Notes under the pieces: model-generated
Databases searched by the model: none
What the model was told of the DNA's origin: nothing
The model's input: only the letters and a program-made list of their open reading frames with translations
Shown: piece after piece, positions 1 to 62,174 of the stretch
Layout: every line of letters starts with the position of its first letter
Numbering within the stretch: position 1 is the first letter of the stretch
Assembly (NCBI GenBank): GCA_036245805.1
Contig: BTRK01000003.1
Span: forward strand, 30,273,215 to 30,337,214
Length of the DNA stretch: 64,000 nt
Source of the DNA: Pristionchus mayeri
Taxonomy: Eukaryota; Nematoda; Chromadorea; Rhabditida; Neodiplogasteridae
Reading direction: 5' to 3'
Translations under genes and position numbers: made by a program

Positions 1-172
1 TTCACATATTGTTGATGGATACGCTTACTTTGCATTCGTTTCGATTGACAAAAGCGACACTTGCTGAGTTTGAGCTATCCGTAGTGCACAAGTGCTCTGG
101 GTGTTTGGTCACGCTGATTGTCCGATAGTGACGATGGAACACAACTAAAATACTTCTAATTGAAATACAACA

Positions 173-49352
<49,180 letters not shown>

Positions 49353-50785
49353 GCTTGACTCGATGAGGAGTCTCCCTCGGTTTGGGCATATTGCCCCCAT
49401 TAGAACTCACTTATCACACGCACTCACTTATAGACACGAAGAAGACGAATATTTATTGAGATGTATCCTTTATCGTATTGTATTTATGTAAGCACTCGTT
49501 GTGATCAGATATCTAGGTAGAGAAAGTATCGTGTGTTGACTATATAATTTAATAACTATTGTACACTGCATATTAGAGATCTTGCATGTGACTCTCAAAG
49601 ATTTATTTATCGATTTTCAATTGTCATTTTGTCCCCCGTATTTTACCCGCCCTAAGAACGATGGTTGTGCGACTTCTGGTGTACGGTAGTCTAATCTGTT
49701 CAATATTGATCGTGCGGGATGATTGATTGCTCTAAATGCTCCCGCTCTATTCATAAATCGCTCCTATGGCTGTGTTTATTCTGCTATAAACTTGTGATGC
49801 AGCTGTGATCTACCCTATGATACAGTACTCTGCCCTACTCGCCTTGTCTACCGTACCCTACACTGATACCCCTATTTTTAGAGCTCAACTGTTGTAATAA
49901 GGATGTAAAAGTAATAATAAAAATGTTTTTTCTAACAAAATTTGCAAAGGTACCCCTGAGTGTCAGGGCAAGATGTTCGACTAGAGACATGAACGGGGAA
50001 CGCAGAGGAAAACTCAAGAAACCAAGGCATACAACTGTACTTTTGAAAGGAGTGCCAGTGGGAAGAGAGATAGCGACATCTGAGGGGCATGATAGTGGAG
50101 GGATTCCAGTGGGAAACCGATGTGGGATGGAGACGATGTGCAAGTGGGCATTCCAGCGAAATTTAAGCAGGCTGCCCACTGGGTATGGAAAGGGAACTAA
50201 TTCCTCAGAAAGCGTCTCAAGACGAAAAGAGCAAAAATAGTTTTATAAAGTCAGTTGGCGATAAGTAGTGTACAACCTTCTGCCGTTTGTAGTGTTGTTA
50301 TCCGTTAGTTTTATGCGGTCAACTCTGCAGTACTTCCCCCCTTCCCCCAACTTTCTCAATGTTCAATGAATATTTATCTTTTATTTTTATTCTCGTAGTT
50401 TCCGCGTTGCTGAGTATCGCTTGCGCCTTACGTAGCGTCCATTTGGGCTTTTCGCTGCGCGTCAGGTTGTCTCGTCCTCTCCTAAATCACGTGCTTTGCT
50501 CGTATTTGGCCCATTTCCTTCGCTTTTCGACCAGATTTCATACGTTATTGATCGCCTCTGTGCGTATCGCAGAAGAGAATCGTTTCTCTAGCTCAGAAAG
50601 TCTCACTGAGTGTCATCCAGACGAGTTAGACCTATAAAAGCGACTTGCAGAGCCCTATTCGCTCAGTTGTGTCTCTTTCGTTTGCCCAGTGCTCCCCGTT
50701 TCTCTGCGCTCTCTTTGCCCGTCCAATGTCGAATTTATGCCCTTATGTTCTCCTATTTTCCTCGTATTTTGTAATATTTGAGATA
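49353..50785 (+). promoter_or_regulatory. sel-2 3' region and emb-5 upstream region
   Basis: Intergenic sequence of 1.4 kb. A candidate poly(A) signal AATAAA is at 49916-49921, 564 nt after the sel-2 stop. Just before the emb-5 ATG (50786) the sequence TTTGAG ends at 50782 after a T-rich stretch, a possible spliced-leader acceptor. An open frame at 49923-50240 shows no known domain. The length makes an operon with sel-2 unlikely. Confidence 0.4.
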
Positions 50786-53700
50786 ATGGCTGACTTCATT
50801 GATCGACACGCATCGGAATCCGATGCTTCCGACTCCGACGACCAAGCTGGATCAGCAAAGTCGAGATCTACAGGTACTTTTCATGCTGAAATACTCTCGT
50901 TGTAGTCTATACTATCATGTGATGCATGTATTGATTTTTTGGAATGAGCGTAATATCTTTCAATTGAACGTAAATATTGATAACGACTGAGACTAGTATC
51001 GACTGTTGTTTGTATTAGTTGTGGGCTCGTCATTCATTATTTAAAAATATATAAATATTTATATTCTCATAAATATTGATTTTATGCGACTCGACCGACT
51101 CCGATGATGAGCCCATGGCAAAGAAGCAGAAGAAGGAGAAACTGAAGAAGAGAAAGGGAAGCGGATCGAGTAAGAAGGAGGGGAAGAAGAAGAGAAAGAT
51201 CAACTCAAGGTACGTATTTTTATTATTAATAGGAATGTTACGAAATGGGATTGATATATGGCTTAGTATGCTAGGATACGTTGAATCTGAAATTCTTTTT
51301 GTATTCGCATTAATATTATCAGCTTGAAATTGTTACTGCTTTGTGTTTTCGCTCTGTATTAATATTCGACGTAATTGAAAAATATTATACTTATTAGAAA
51401 TAACTTTTATCATTTCCAGTGACGAAGAGGAGGATGAGGACGAGGATGAAGATGAGAAGGCGAAGGAGGAAATGAAAGGATTCCTCGTCGATGAGGAGGA
51501 TGATGTGGAAGATGTGAGCTGATTACTTGAATTTTTACGTTTAAAATATGATTGTCACTGTAAAAACGCTGTTTTCTCATTATCCTTTTTTCTATGAATA
51601 TTAATACCTCTTATTTTATTGATTAATTCCAAATTTTACACAGTATAACTTGTTGTGCTGCACTTTTGGATATAAGTTGGATGTGAATCGTGAATATTCC
51701 AGGATAATCAGTCGAATGCCTCGGAGAAATCGGCCAAGCTCGATTCGGACGTCGATGACGACGATCTAGATCTCATCCAGGCAATATATAATATTATTTT
51801 TATTTAAATTAATGTATTTATAATAATCATTAGAAGTGCGTTTGCAGGAGAATCTGGACATCAAGGGCGTGAAGAAGAAGGGTCGCGTGGCGAGAATCGA
51901 TGACTCGGACGAGTCGGGAGACGACAGAGACAAGATCTCCAAGGTGGGCTGAAGTCTTTCAAATGAAAGCCAATTAGGGAAACTCGTATAATTAAAACTG
52001 CTAGTTATAGCCGAAGATATAGACTCAATCGATGTTTTTACAAAACCAGTGTTGATGCAGTCAATCGAAAAAAAATTCCGCTCGTCATTCCTGAACCCGT
52101 GATAGGCCCTCATTGTGAGTCGAGGCTTTTTGCGGTTTAAAGAAGGACATCGTGAAACAATGGTTGCAATAAGACGAGCCCTGATAATGCTAAAAACTAA
52201 AATAATAATATTCGATTGTAGGAGATTTTTGGCTTCGGAGACGACGACGACGAGCCGCAGTCGAGCAGACGGGAGCCAATGAGGGCCGACAGCCCAGGTA
52301 CTGTAGAGTACAGTAGATTGCCAAATCGATGATAGTCGGTACTTCTTTTTTTGACAATATTTGATCGCTGGTGCATGAATTAGTGTATTTGGCAGATCGG
52401 TCCGGTTCCGACTCGGATGAGGGCGACAATTTCATTGAGTACGAGCAGGATGAGCGACGCGGAATGAAGCAGCGCAATCGGAAGAGGAAGGAGATGAACT
52501 TCGCTGAGGGGTACGGTAGAATCACAGACTGACTTTCGTTGTCTTGAAGCATCCACTAGAATCAATGACAGACATCACTCATTTTGTTCCAGCGCACTCG
52601 ACGAAGCTCGTGACATTTTCGGTGTCGAGGACTTCAACTTCGACGAGTTCTACGAGGAAGGCGCAGAGGTACGGTAGTCGGCTCCTGATTCAGGGTGATG
52701 GTGGAAATTTAAATGTTTACTTGCAGGGTGATGTTGCTGATGAGGAGGAAGAGTACGAGGATGACTTTGAAGGAGAGGATCGCCCGAGGGTACGGTATCA
52801 TCTCCCTTCCTTACGATCGATGACTGACTACCGTAGCCTTCCGCATGCTACAGTATGATCTCAGGCGCGTCGTCCGCGTGCGGATAAGGTTAAGGCGCGT
52901 GAGACGCTGCTGGATACGATGGAGCCAAGTGAGCTCGAGAAGGGCTACTTCGCTGCAGAGGACAAGCAGATCCAGCAGAAGGACATCCCGGAGAGGTACG
53001 GTAGGGGGGGGGGGGGTTGGGGAAGAAATCGATCTTGCACTGAGTATTCTGTGCTCCTGAAAATTTTCAATCATGAAACGAGTCATTTGTGCGCGCAAGA
53101 GTGTGATTCACGATTGTCTAGAGATTGAATCACTCGGTAGGTTGCGGCTTCTCAACTTGATCTTATTGCAGATTCCAAGTTCGTCACGTGAAGGTGACCG
53201 AGGCATCGGAGGAGGAGATCGAGCTGGAGGCAGCATGGATATACGCCCACGCCTTCAAGGATCGACCCCTCACCAAGCAGGTACGATATAGTGGGGAGGA
53301 GTATTTATCGGTGACAAAGACGATGCTAATTTTGTTTTGTCTGTAAATATTTTTACCGTTTTGTAAGAGAATCATTATGGAACTTATCAAGATTGGAATT
53401 TTTAGAATAGTGGAAACATCAAACTTGAAGGTGAATATCAAATAAATTTCAGGACGACCATACGCTGTCTGTGCTGCAGAACGAAGGCCTCACGGAGGAG
53501 GACTTGTGAGTTAACACTCTCCCTATTGTAGTCATTAGTCAGAGAAGATATTAAGTGAATGCGAGTTTTGTATGCGATATTTTTACTCACGGAAGGGCGA
53601 TGTAAAGATAATTTTTAAAAAATATTTAAATAATTACAGTACTCGAATCGACGAGGAGGCGCCCGTGCGAATTAAGGAGACACTCAAATTCTTCAGGAAC

Positions 53701-54604
53701 AGCAACTTCGAAGTGAGTGCAGATTGAGTTTGTGATCATGCTATTGCCAACCTGACGATGAAAATGGGAAACTCTAGATTGGCAAGTTCTGTTTTGGCGC
53801 GTTGAACTTATTGGCAAAATTTTTAAACACTAGAGACCGTTTCGAAGATTGAGCTTATCCTGCAGGTGCCCTTCATCGGATTCTACCGCAAGGAAGGCAT
53901 CGCCGACCTCCTACAGATAAACGACCTATGGAAGGTCTACAAATGGGACTCGAAGTGGTGCCATCTTCTCAACAGAAGAAACAAGGTACGTTGGGGTTAC
54001 AGAAGTTGTTGGTATCTGTAGAAGCGAGTGGGAAAGGGTGGGCACTGTAATTATCGATTGGTTGCAGCTGATCGCTTTGATGCGTCGTATGCAGACGTAC
54101 CTGGATGAGTCGGGCGAGCAACACCACCACCCCCTCACCGACCCCGACTTCTACGAGTGAGTGAGGGGGGAATCCCCGAGAATATAAATATTTAAATTTA
54201 CTTTATTATTATTTAACGGAAAGAATGGGCTAGGATGGAATGGATTATGGGGCATGAAAAAAGGCTAGAAATGAGCAGCGAGGTGAGTGTTGCATCGACT
54301 GATCATATGGGCCTGGAGAGTTCTGAATTTAACCCACTTGCAGCGTGGAAGCAGTGCAGACGAACGAGTCGCTTGCCGACGTCCAGACACAGTTCCAGCT
54401 CTTCTACGGCCCCGATCTGGCCAAGATGACCGAGTGGGAGCATCAGAGGTACGGTAGATCGAGGGGAGGATACGGTAGAAGTCGTTCCCGTTGAGACGCC
54501 TGGAGAGCGAGGCGATGGATGAGGATGGGGAGGGGGCGGAGCGACCTGAGGGCGGAATCGTATCGGCCAAGTACAAGCAAGCCACGAGGAAGGACAAGTA
54601 CCAG
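50786..54604 (+). other. emb-5: emb-5 exons 1-17: acidic N-terminus and helix-turn-helix core
   Basis: Exons: 50786-50873, 51089-51209 (acceptor non-canonical), 51420-51513, 51703-51780, 51848-51943, 52222-52297, 52396-52510, 52593-52668, 52727-52789, 52865-52995, 53172-53280, 53453-53505, 53640-53712, 53866-53985, 54068-54156, 54344-54448, 54496-54604. The donor after 51780 is GC (CAG/GCAATA). The intron 54449-54495 is only 47 nt, near the lower limit for nematode introns. Confidence 0.86.
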
Positions 54605-57600
54605 GTCAGCTTCGATCTTTGATTTGCATAGTCTCTGTTTTGGTATTTTTATAGTTACAGTATTCTTATTACACCATTGTTCACGAAAAAAAGAATTTCT
54701 GGTTGTCTTTTTACTACAGATGTATTTTGTATCGATGCTGAAATTAATTCCCAAATTTTATAGTCAATTGAAATCTGGCCTGTGAATTTCCGGTTGCGTT
54801 ACATTGATATTTTCGGTCGAGTCAGGTTTTTCCAGTGGGAGCATTGCATCTATGGAATATATATTTTGTTAGTCGATTGTTTTAAACAAATTGTATTTCC
54901 CATTCCTCATCCTCCTCTGCAGATGTGCGTGGAGTACGGTCTGGGCGAGTTGGTGGCTCGCTTCGGTCTCACGCCCAAGCAGTTCGCAGAGAATCTCGAC
55001 TGGAGGCGACACGACGTCGAGCAGGACCCAGTGAGTAGGAGCAGTGGTGGTGGAAGGGAGGGACGAGCACGGCTTGCGTTACAACCACTCTACTTGATTG
55101 TGAAGCAGGGGTTTCCATTCGTTTTTAGAGGCAGATCTTAGGCGACAACAAACATTATTAATCAGGGAAATGGCAACTTGTAAGGGAACATTGCAGTTTC
55201 TCTAACGAAGTGCCATTGATGCACTCAATCAATAAAATTAATCTCCTTCCTCAGATCGATCCATTCGTCGCTGCCGACGACTTCATCACGACGTCGTTCC
55301 CCACCGCAGATGACGTCATCAAGGGAGCTCAGTTCATGCTGGCCAAGCAAATCTCCAGAGAGCCCCTGGTAAGTAGGAGAGGAGAGAAGGGCTACGGTAG
55401 ATCAAGGAGAGCAATCAATTGACTCAATTATATTTATTTTGTTTGCAGGTGCGCACTCGAATGCGCGACCACTATCGTCGACGAGCAACGATCTCCGTGA
55501 AGCCAACGGCGAAGGGACGAGAGACGATGGATGATGGGCATCCCATGTGGAGGAAGAGGTACTGTAACTGGAGGTGGTACGGTATCAACCACTCCCTTGT
55601 TCCAGATATATCAAGGAGAAGCCGATCGGAGACCTCGAGGGCGACGATTACCTGCAGTACCATCTGGTGAGTGAGGGAGAGAGAGCAGGGAGAGTAAAGT
55701 TCCATTTAGTATAGTAGGCGTCTTTGCCTGAATAACTAGTGTTGAATTGACGTGACAGTAGGCAAATAGTAATGTCATCTAATTCTCTTCAGCTGCGTGA
55801 GTCGGGCGTGCTGGACGTGCGTATCGAGGTGGACAAGGCGGCGGACGTAGAGATGAAGATGACCCTGCTGGAGACGGTCCTCAGCGAGCAGCCATTCCAC
55901 AGGGTAAATCGGGGAGTGGGGTGGGAACAGGGAACGAACTTTATATCGATTATGGGAGAGACTAACTGGGAAGAGGAACTGTGGAAACGTCAAATTTGAA
56001 GGTTGAAAAAATTTAAATTACCATGAGTTGAGTCAATCATTCATAAAATAGTCCGTCTTTTAAAATTTGAACGAACACTCTTGATATTGATTAAATTGAT
56101 GTGTTACAGGACGAGTACTCTGAAGTGGCTGAGGCGTGGAATGGACTGCGTCAACAAGTGGTCGAGATGGCCCTCAAGGAGATGCTCTTCCCCGAATTGA
56201 AAGTGGAGTTGGAGAAGAAACTGCTCGAGGAGGCCAAGGAATTCGTTGTGAAGGTACGGTAACCAATCGATCGAAAATAATTTCTTTTCTCAGCGCTGCT
56301 CGGAGACGATGTGCAATCGGCTGAGCACATCCTCGTACAAGCCACCCAAGAAGGTGAGAGGGATAATCGTGTAAAGGAAAATAGTAGATCAATAACTGGT
56401 CGATTACGATAGCAGTGAGTACTGTAATATTGTTCAGTTGGACGGAGACGATGACGACGAGGAGAACGAGAGGGAGGGAGAGGTGCGCGTGCTGGGAGTT
56501 GTCTACTCGACGGAGAGAGACGAGGTGAGAGGAGGGAGAAGAGGGCTATTCAAGACTATTTTTCACCGAGTAGAAATAATAATGAAGATTATATTTATGC
56601 TATTCGCGTCGGTACATTTAATTAGTGGGGTTGGAGCCAATAGGGTGGAAGTCAGAAGTCGCAATAATTAACCAATAATAATTGATTAAGTAATAATTAA
56701 TTGCGCAATAAGCAATAATTTCAATAATAATTTTCTGTTTTTTCTCAGGTGTCTTTCGGTGCTCTGATCGATCAAGACGGAGTCGTGATCGATTCGATTC
56801 GACTACCGTATCTCATGAACAGACGAGGACCGCAGGAGGAACGACAGAAGGTGAGCGAGGGTTTACCGTAGACTGAGTCTTGATATGATTTGCGAGTTTA
56901 TGTTGTGGACAGGCTTAGAATTTTCGGTCTAAAATAGGATTGAAAAAGGTTGATCTCTTGACAATTTTCCATTCAGAGAGAGGACATGGAGAAGCTGAAG
57001 CGATTCGTGAACAAGCACCAGCCACACGTGATCGCAGTCGCTGGAGAGAATCTACAGGCGAGATTCGTGAAGTGAGTTGATCTTTGATCTTTGCTTTTGT
57101 TTTTTATGACGCGCTTCGATTGCAAAATGGCGACTTTTTGCAGGGGCGACATGGAGAAGATAGTGATGGACCTCTTCCAGGAGAACAAACTCACCTCCAA
57201 CATCCAGGTGGGACTACGATTGAATACTGTAGATGAATTGATTACGGTATCAATCGATCGCTTTCCTCATCATCTCCCTTCAAGGTCGTAATCCACGACA
57301 ACGACGCCGCGAAGGTGTACATGCAGTCGAAGCAGGCTGTGGTGAGTTGCACGATTTTCTTATAGCTACGACTGGTTGGATTAGGTTGCTACTCCTCGTC
57401 CATCGTTTTTTTTGAATGTCGAATTATCTTTTACTATTTTCGTCAATTAATAAAGTGATTCGTCAGGCGGAGCACCCCGACTACCCTCCGAACCTGCGAC
57501 AGGCTCTCTCACTCGCTCGCTGTCTGCTCGATCCCCTCGTGGAGTACTCCCATCTGTACAACACTGACGAGGTACACGATCGATAGCCAGCTACAGTACT

Positions 57601-60600
57601 CCTATTACTGCCTAACAGCTACAGTAGTCTCTCCATTATCGATAACTTCCATTTCCTCAGGACATCTTCTGCCTCTCGCTGCATCCTCTGCAGGCGGACG
57701 TGCCCAAGGAAGACCTCCAGGAAGCAGTGATGCTCGAGTTGATCAATCGAGTCAATGAGGTGCGATAGCGGATCGAAAACTGATAGCTGAATAAATTTAA
57801 GACTGGAATAATTAGGGTTTCAGCCATAGTACTTGCCACTCGATCAGAAAGTACATGAAAACAATTGTCCCCGCTATTGAATTTCAATGCACAGCAAAGA
57901 GGAATAATGGATATGGCCTCATTCTCCGTTTCAGGTGGGCGTGGACATCAACAAGTGCGTCGAGTTCTCGCATCACTCGGGCCTGCTGCAGTTCGTGTGT
58001 GGACTGGGCCCCCGCAAGGCGTCCTACCTCCTCAAGACGATCAGGTACGGTAACGAATCCAGTGCGGAAGGGGTGCAGCGACATGTGTACAGTGTGCTCG
58101 TCAGGATCTCATATTACGGTAAAATCGATCGATTGCAGGCAGAACAGCTCGTGCCTGGAGTCGCGCACCAAGCTGGTGACACTGTGCAAGATTGGACCCA
58201 AGGTGAGGTTGAGAAATGCTCAATAACTGCTTCAGCTTTCCTTTTTGAATGTTATTCGATAAGAGTGTTTGTGGAAGGTAGAGGAATACAAAAATTTTCA
58301 GGTGTTCATGAACTGCTCTGGCTTCATCAAGATCGACACCGTGCGCATTCAGGAGCGGACTGACGCCTACGTTGAAGTGAGGGGGGATTAATTAGTAATG
58401 ATGCAATCATATGGGGCTGTATTTTAATCGATATTCTCTGCAGATTCTGGACGGTTCTCGCGTGCATCCCGAGACGTACGAGTGGGCGAGGAAGATGGCC
58501 GTCGATGCACTCGAGGTACGGTAGATTATCGATTGCCGATTCGAGGTTACGGTACCGAACGAGGATTAATCGATAATTAACTAGAACAATAGTTAACAAT
58601 ATCCCTTTAAGGTGGACGACACGACGGACCCCACGGCAGCACTGGAGGAGGTACTGCAGTCGCCCGAGAGACTCAAGGACCTCGATCTGGACGCCTTCGC
58701 AGAGGAACTCGCACGACAAGTACTTTTTTTTAAATTTTATATTTCCCACATCCATATCATATAAAATATCCTTAGCAGTTAAATAGTTTCAATATGTTCA
58801 GGGCTTCGGCAGCAAGAGTCTGACGCTGTACGACATTCGCTCCGAGCTCTTCTGCCGATACCGGGACCTGCGAGCAGAATACCAGTGAGTACCACTAGGT
58901 GTGGGTTCGGTAGTCAATGAATCGATCGATTGCAGGGAGCCCACCCAGACGCAGCTCTTCGGAATGCTCACGAAGGAGACTGTCAACACGCTCTACACGG
59001 GAAAACTCGTCACCGGAACGGTACGATATGATATCGGGTTGTAGTGATTTTTTTCCAAACAGGCAACGAGTGTCTGAAATATTTACTTGTTTGTGGAATA
59101 GATTTGAAGATGCGTTCATCGATGGATCAAGATGATTTAGTGAAACCGTAACCTCGCATCTTCTATTCAGGTGGAGCGAGTTGTGTACCGACGGGCGAAT
59201 CCAGAGGACGAGCGAGCGGAGCCGATCAGAGACGAAAACACGGACATGTGGAAGTGCGCCTACTGTGGATACCGGTGAGTGTTGGTAGTACGGTAGAGTC
59301 ATCCCGACCATCTATCGGCTATTGATTTTTTAAAACTTATTTTTCTCAATTTCTCAGAGTTGACGGTGTCTCCAAGTTGTTCGAGCACTACAACGAGCAA
59401 GACCTCGAGAAGGGCGGTTGTCCGGGATCACCAGTCGGCATAAGGGTACGGTATTGAATGGTGTTGGTACAGTACCACGAAGTACAATGCAGAGAATACG
59501 TTAATTGAGAATATTGATTCAGTTGCGCCTCGACAATGGTCTCACCGGCTTCATCAGCAACAAAAACATTTCGGATAACCCGACGTTCAAGAGTCCCGCA
59601 GAGCGTGTCAAGGTACGATAGGAGTCACATCGACGACTGCATTTTCTTCTGAACCCCGGTTGATTGCAGCTGCGTCAAGTGATCCATGCGCGCGTCTTGA
59701 AGGTGGACCCGGACAGGTGAGGGATTGAAATGGATTTTTTCTTATTTTTGCACGCTCGTCGGTCAAAGAGAGCGAGAAAGAAGGCGATTTGGAGAGAGTA
59801 AGTACATCCCTTTATCAGATGGTCGATGGATCTGACGTGCAAGTCCAGCGATCTGAGGAGGGACGATTGGTCCGAGAAGGATAAGTGAGTTGCAGACTAT
59901 AGCAAATTGTTAATCGCATTGCTAAAACCTAGATTCACTTGGGGAATTGGCTAATTTTGATGAAAATGTTGATTTGAAACATCTCTGATTGCAGTCACTG
60001 GGATGACGACACGGAGCGGGCGGACAAGCAGGCAGACGTGGAGGCCATCGAGAAGAAGAAGAACGTCAGTCATTCGAAATTTGAATTTTGAATTCCCCGC
60101 CAAGAAATTCAACAAAATTAAAATTGTCTACATAATATGCTCGATATTTCACGAAATTTTGATTTGTTGCAGGCGGCTGCGAATCAATTCGTGAAGCGCG
60201 TGATCTCCCATCCCAACTTCCACAACGTGACCTACAAGGACGCAGAGAGGATGCTCGGCAAGCTGGAACAGGTGAGGATCTATGGTTGGTTTCCTAGCTT
60301 GAATTGGTGTGAAATTGGTCATTGGGGATCGAGCTCGGCATATTATTGGTAGTGGCAGGAGTGCTTTCGTCTTCGTTGAATGCTAAACCTTGAATCTCGC
60401 AGGGCGACGCCATAATCCGTCCCTCGTCCAAGTCGGCCAACAATCTGACTGTCACGTGGAAGGTTCGTGCTGCATTGACATATTATAGTCTGAAGAATGT
60501 TACTGCACTGATCATGCCATTTGATACTTTTTGCAATTACGAAATTTAACTTTTTTCTCGCGCTTTGGTACATTACGAACATTACTTCAATAATTGACTT

Positions 60601-61651
60601 GGCAGGTATCCGATGGTATCTACTGCCACGTGGACGTCGCCGAGCACGAGAAACTCAACCAGTTCACACTCGGGAAGAGGCTCGTCATCGGGTGAGGAGG
60701 GGGGTCTATTACTCACTTATTTTCCCATTCTTGTGATTTCCGTCCCAACTGAATTCTCTGAAATTAATTCTCTGTCGCTGTTCATTCGCACAGTAATATG
60801 AGCGAAATATGAAGGGAACGAGTGTGAAGTAATAATGTATTGTTTTTTTTTCAATTTTTCAGCGGCACGGAGGAGTTCGAGGACCTCGAGGAAATCCTCT
60901 CCCGCTACGTCCAACCAATGGCCTCATACTGCAGAGAAGTGAGCGTTGAATCGGGTTGACCATTCTTCAAGAAAAATTGAGAATTCCGACGTATGCAGAT
61001 ACTGCAGTCTTTTTTAAAAAAATCAGTTTGTAATTCGATCGATGTTTCGGTTTACCACGGAGTGTTGTAGTACTCGTGAAACGCTAATTAACCGGGAAAG
61101 CAATCGTTGAGGCGCTCAATCACCGCTACGCAATGGAGAATACGCAGAGCGAGAAGAAGGATGAGATTGACGCCCATCTGCATGAGATGAGAAGGGAGAA
61201 TCCCTCCAAGATTCCGTTAGTTTACAAATAATTTGAATTCCCCTGAGGCTCCATGGCATCGTCTAGTGCAACATTCTACAGCGGAAGTCGTTATTCTGAA
61301 TTTGTTGATGTCTCACTTTCATTCCTGAAACACGGAAAACATATATTTGAGAGTTAAGAGTTGAGAACCATATCTGCTCCTTCAGGTACTGCTTCACTCC
61401 CTCGGCCGTCTACCCGGGCAAGTTCACCATCAACTACCTGCTGGGGAAAATGCGCCAGGAGTACTTCACGCCCCAGCCCGACGGAATCCGATTCAGGTAA
61501 GGTAGAGTACGGTATCCCCCCTAATCGATCGTCTCCTTTCAGAAAGCAGCTGTTCACCTCGCTGGAGCAGATGCTCGGCTGGTTCAAGGTGCACTACAGA
61601 GAGGGACCCGCGCCTATGTACGGAGGAGGAGGCAATCGTGGATATCGATGA
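50786..61651 (+). CDS. emb-5: SPT6 / EMB-5 transcription elongation factor and histone chaperone (about 51 exons)
   Basis: Nuclear histone chaperone travelling with RNA polymerase II. About 1543 residues, like the worm EMB-5. Order: acidic Ser/Asp/Glu N-terminus with Lys-rich patches (residues 1-349), including the ILDTMEP-type block [17 protein letters not shown]; helix-turn-helix core ([22 protein letters not shown]); YqgF/RNase H-like domain (about 768-938); HhH region ([32 protein letters not shown]); death-like domain and a CAYC..H..GGC zinc-ribbon-like patch ([17 protein letters not shown]); S1 domain (RLDNGVTGFIS); tandem SH2 (about 1326-1543) with the phosphate-binding Arg in IIRPSSK. 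It ends soon after the second SH2 ([19 protein letters not shown]), without the long vertebrate tail. Start: ATG 50786 opens [15 protein letters not shown], matching the worm N-terminus. Two acceptors (exons 2 and 49) look defective. Confidence 0.94.
54923..58719 (+). other. emb-5: emb-5 exons 18-36: YqgF and HhH core
   Basis: Exons: 54923-55030, 55255-55368, 55449-55558, 55606-55666, 55793-55903, 56110-56253, 56294-56353, 56438-56524, 56749-56850, 56977-57071, 57144-57207, 57285-57341, 57467-57571, 57661-57759, 57935-58044, 58139-58202, 58302-58376, 58444-58515, 58612-58719. Key blocks: [139 protein letters not shown]. Phases are continuous throughout. The intron 54605-54922 (318 nt) shows nothing recognisable. 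Confidence 0.9.
58802..61651 (+). other. emb-5: emb-5 exons 37-51: death-like, S1 and tandem SH2 domains
   Basis: Exons: 58802-58884, 58936-59020, 59171-59274, 59358-59445, 59523-59612, 59670-59716, 59819-59884, 59995-60064, 60173-60271, 60403-60462, 60606-60691, 60863-60938, about 61100-61215 (acceptor non-canonical), 61386-61496, 61543-61651. SH2 blocks: [60 protein letters not shown], then [14 protein letters not shown] and [16 protein letters not shown]. The TGA stop is at 61649-61651. Confidence 0.88.
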
Positions 61652-62174
61652 GTGGAGGATACGGTAGCCCCGCTCACCCTCACCTAACACTGATAGTTGC
61701 CTAATCCCACATTCACACGCATATTCGTAGCCCGACTGAGATGAATAATAATTTAATAGTTGTATCCGATGTAACGTGCTGTCTCTCCTCCAATTTGTCA
61801 TTACAGGTTGTGCGAATTTCGAAATTTTCTTACTTGTCGATCTTCGTTGAAAAACCCCATTAAATAAAAAAAACAATTCATTATTGTCAACATACTTTTC
61901 ATGTTTGCGATTATTGTATCGGGGTTAGCCCTACCAAGTACATACATTTCCAACTTTATTGTATCTCGTTCATGCTGGAATGCCTGTTCTTTGTTTCGGC
62001 GTTTCGAATGTAATTTATCTTCATTTTCGGACGCTAATGAGTAATAAAAAAACGTGACTGTTCAACTTACGTGACTTTTTGAGGTGACCTGAAAAATGAA
62101 ATTAATTATGAAACCACTCGATAGTCGTTCGTTTCTCCATTCATTTCTCCCTCGTTCGCTCTCGTCACTCGGTG
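61652..62174 (+). terminator. emb-5 3' UTR / intergenic region
   Basis: 523 nt between the emb-5 stop and the next start codon. A candidate poly(A) signal AATAAA is at 61863-61868 (212 nt after the stop) and another at about 62042-62047. The spacing is larger than a typical nematode operon gap of about 100 nt, so co-transcription with the next gene is possible but not indicated. Confidence 0.4.

Noticed and set aside
49923..50240. A 105-residue open frame between sel-2 and emb-5
   Set aside because: No domain, Arg/Gly-rich composition, no splice context; more likely 3' UTR or intergenic sequence.
58327..58755. A 142-residue minus-strand open frame
   Set aside because: Antisense of emb-5 exons 34-36, which are strongly conserved on the plus strand.
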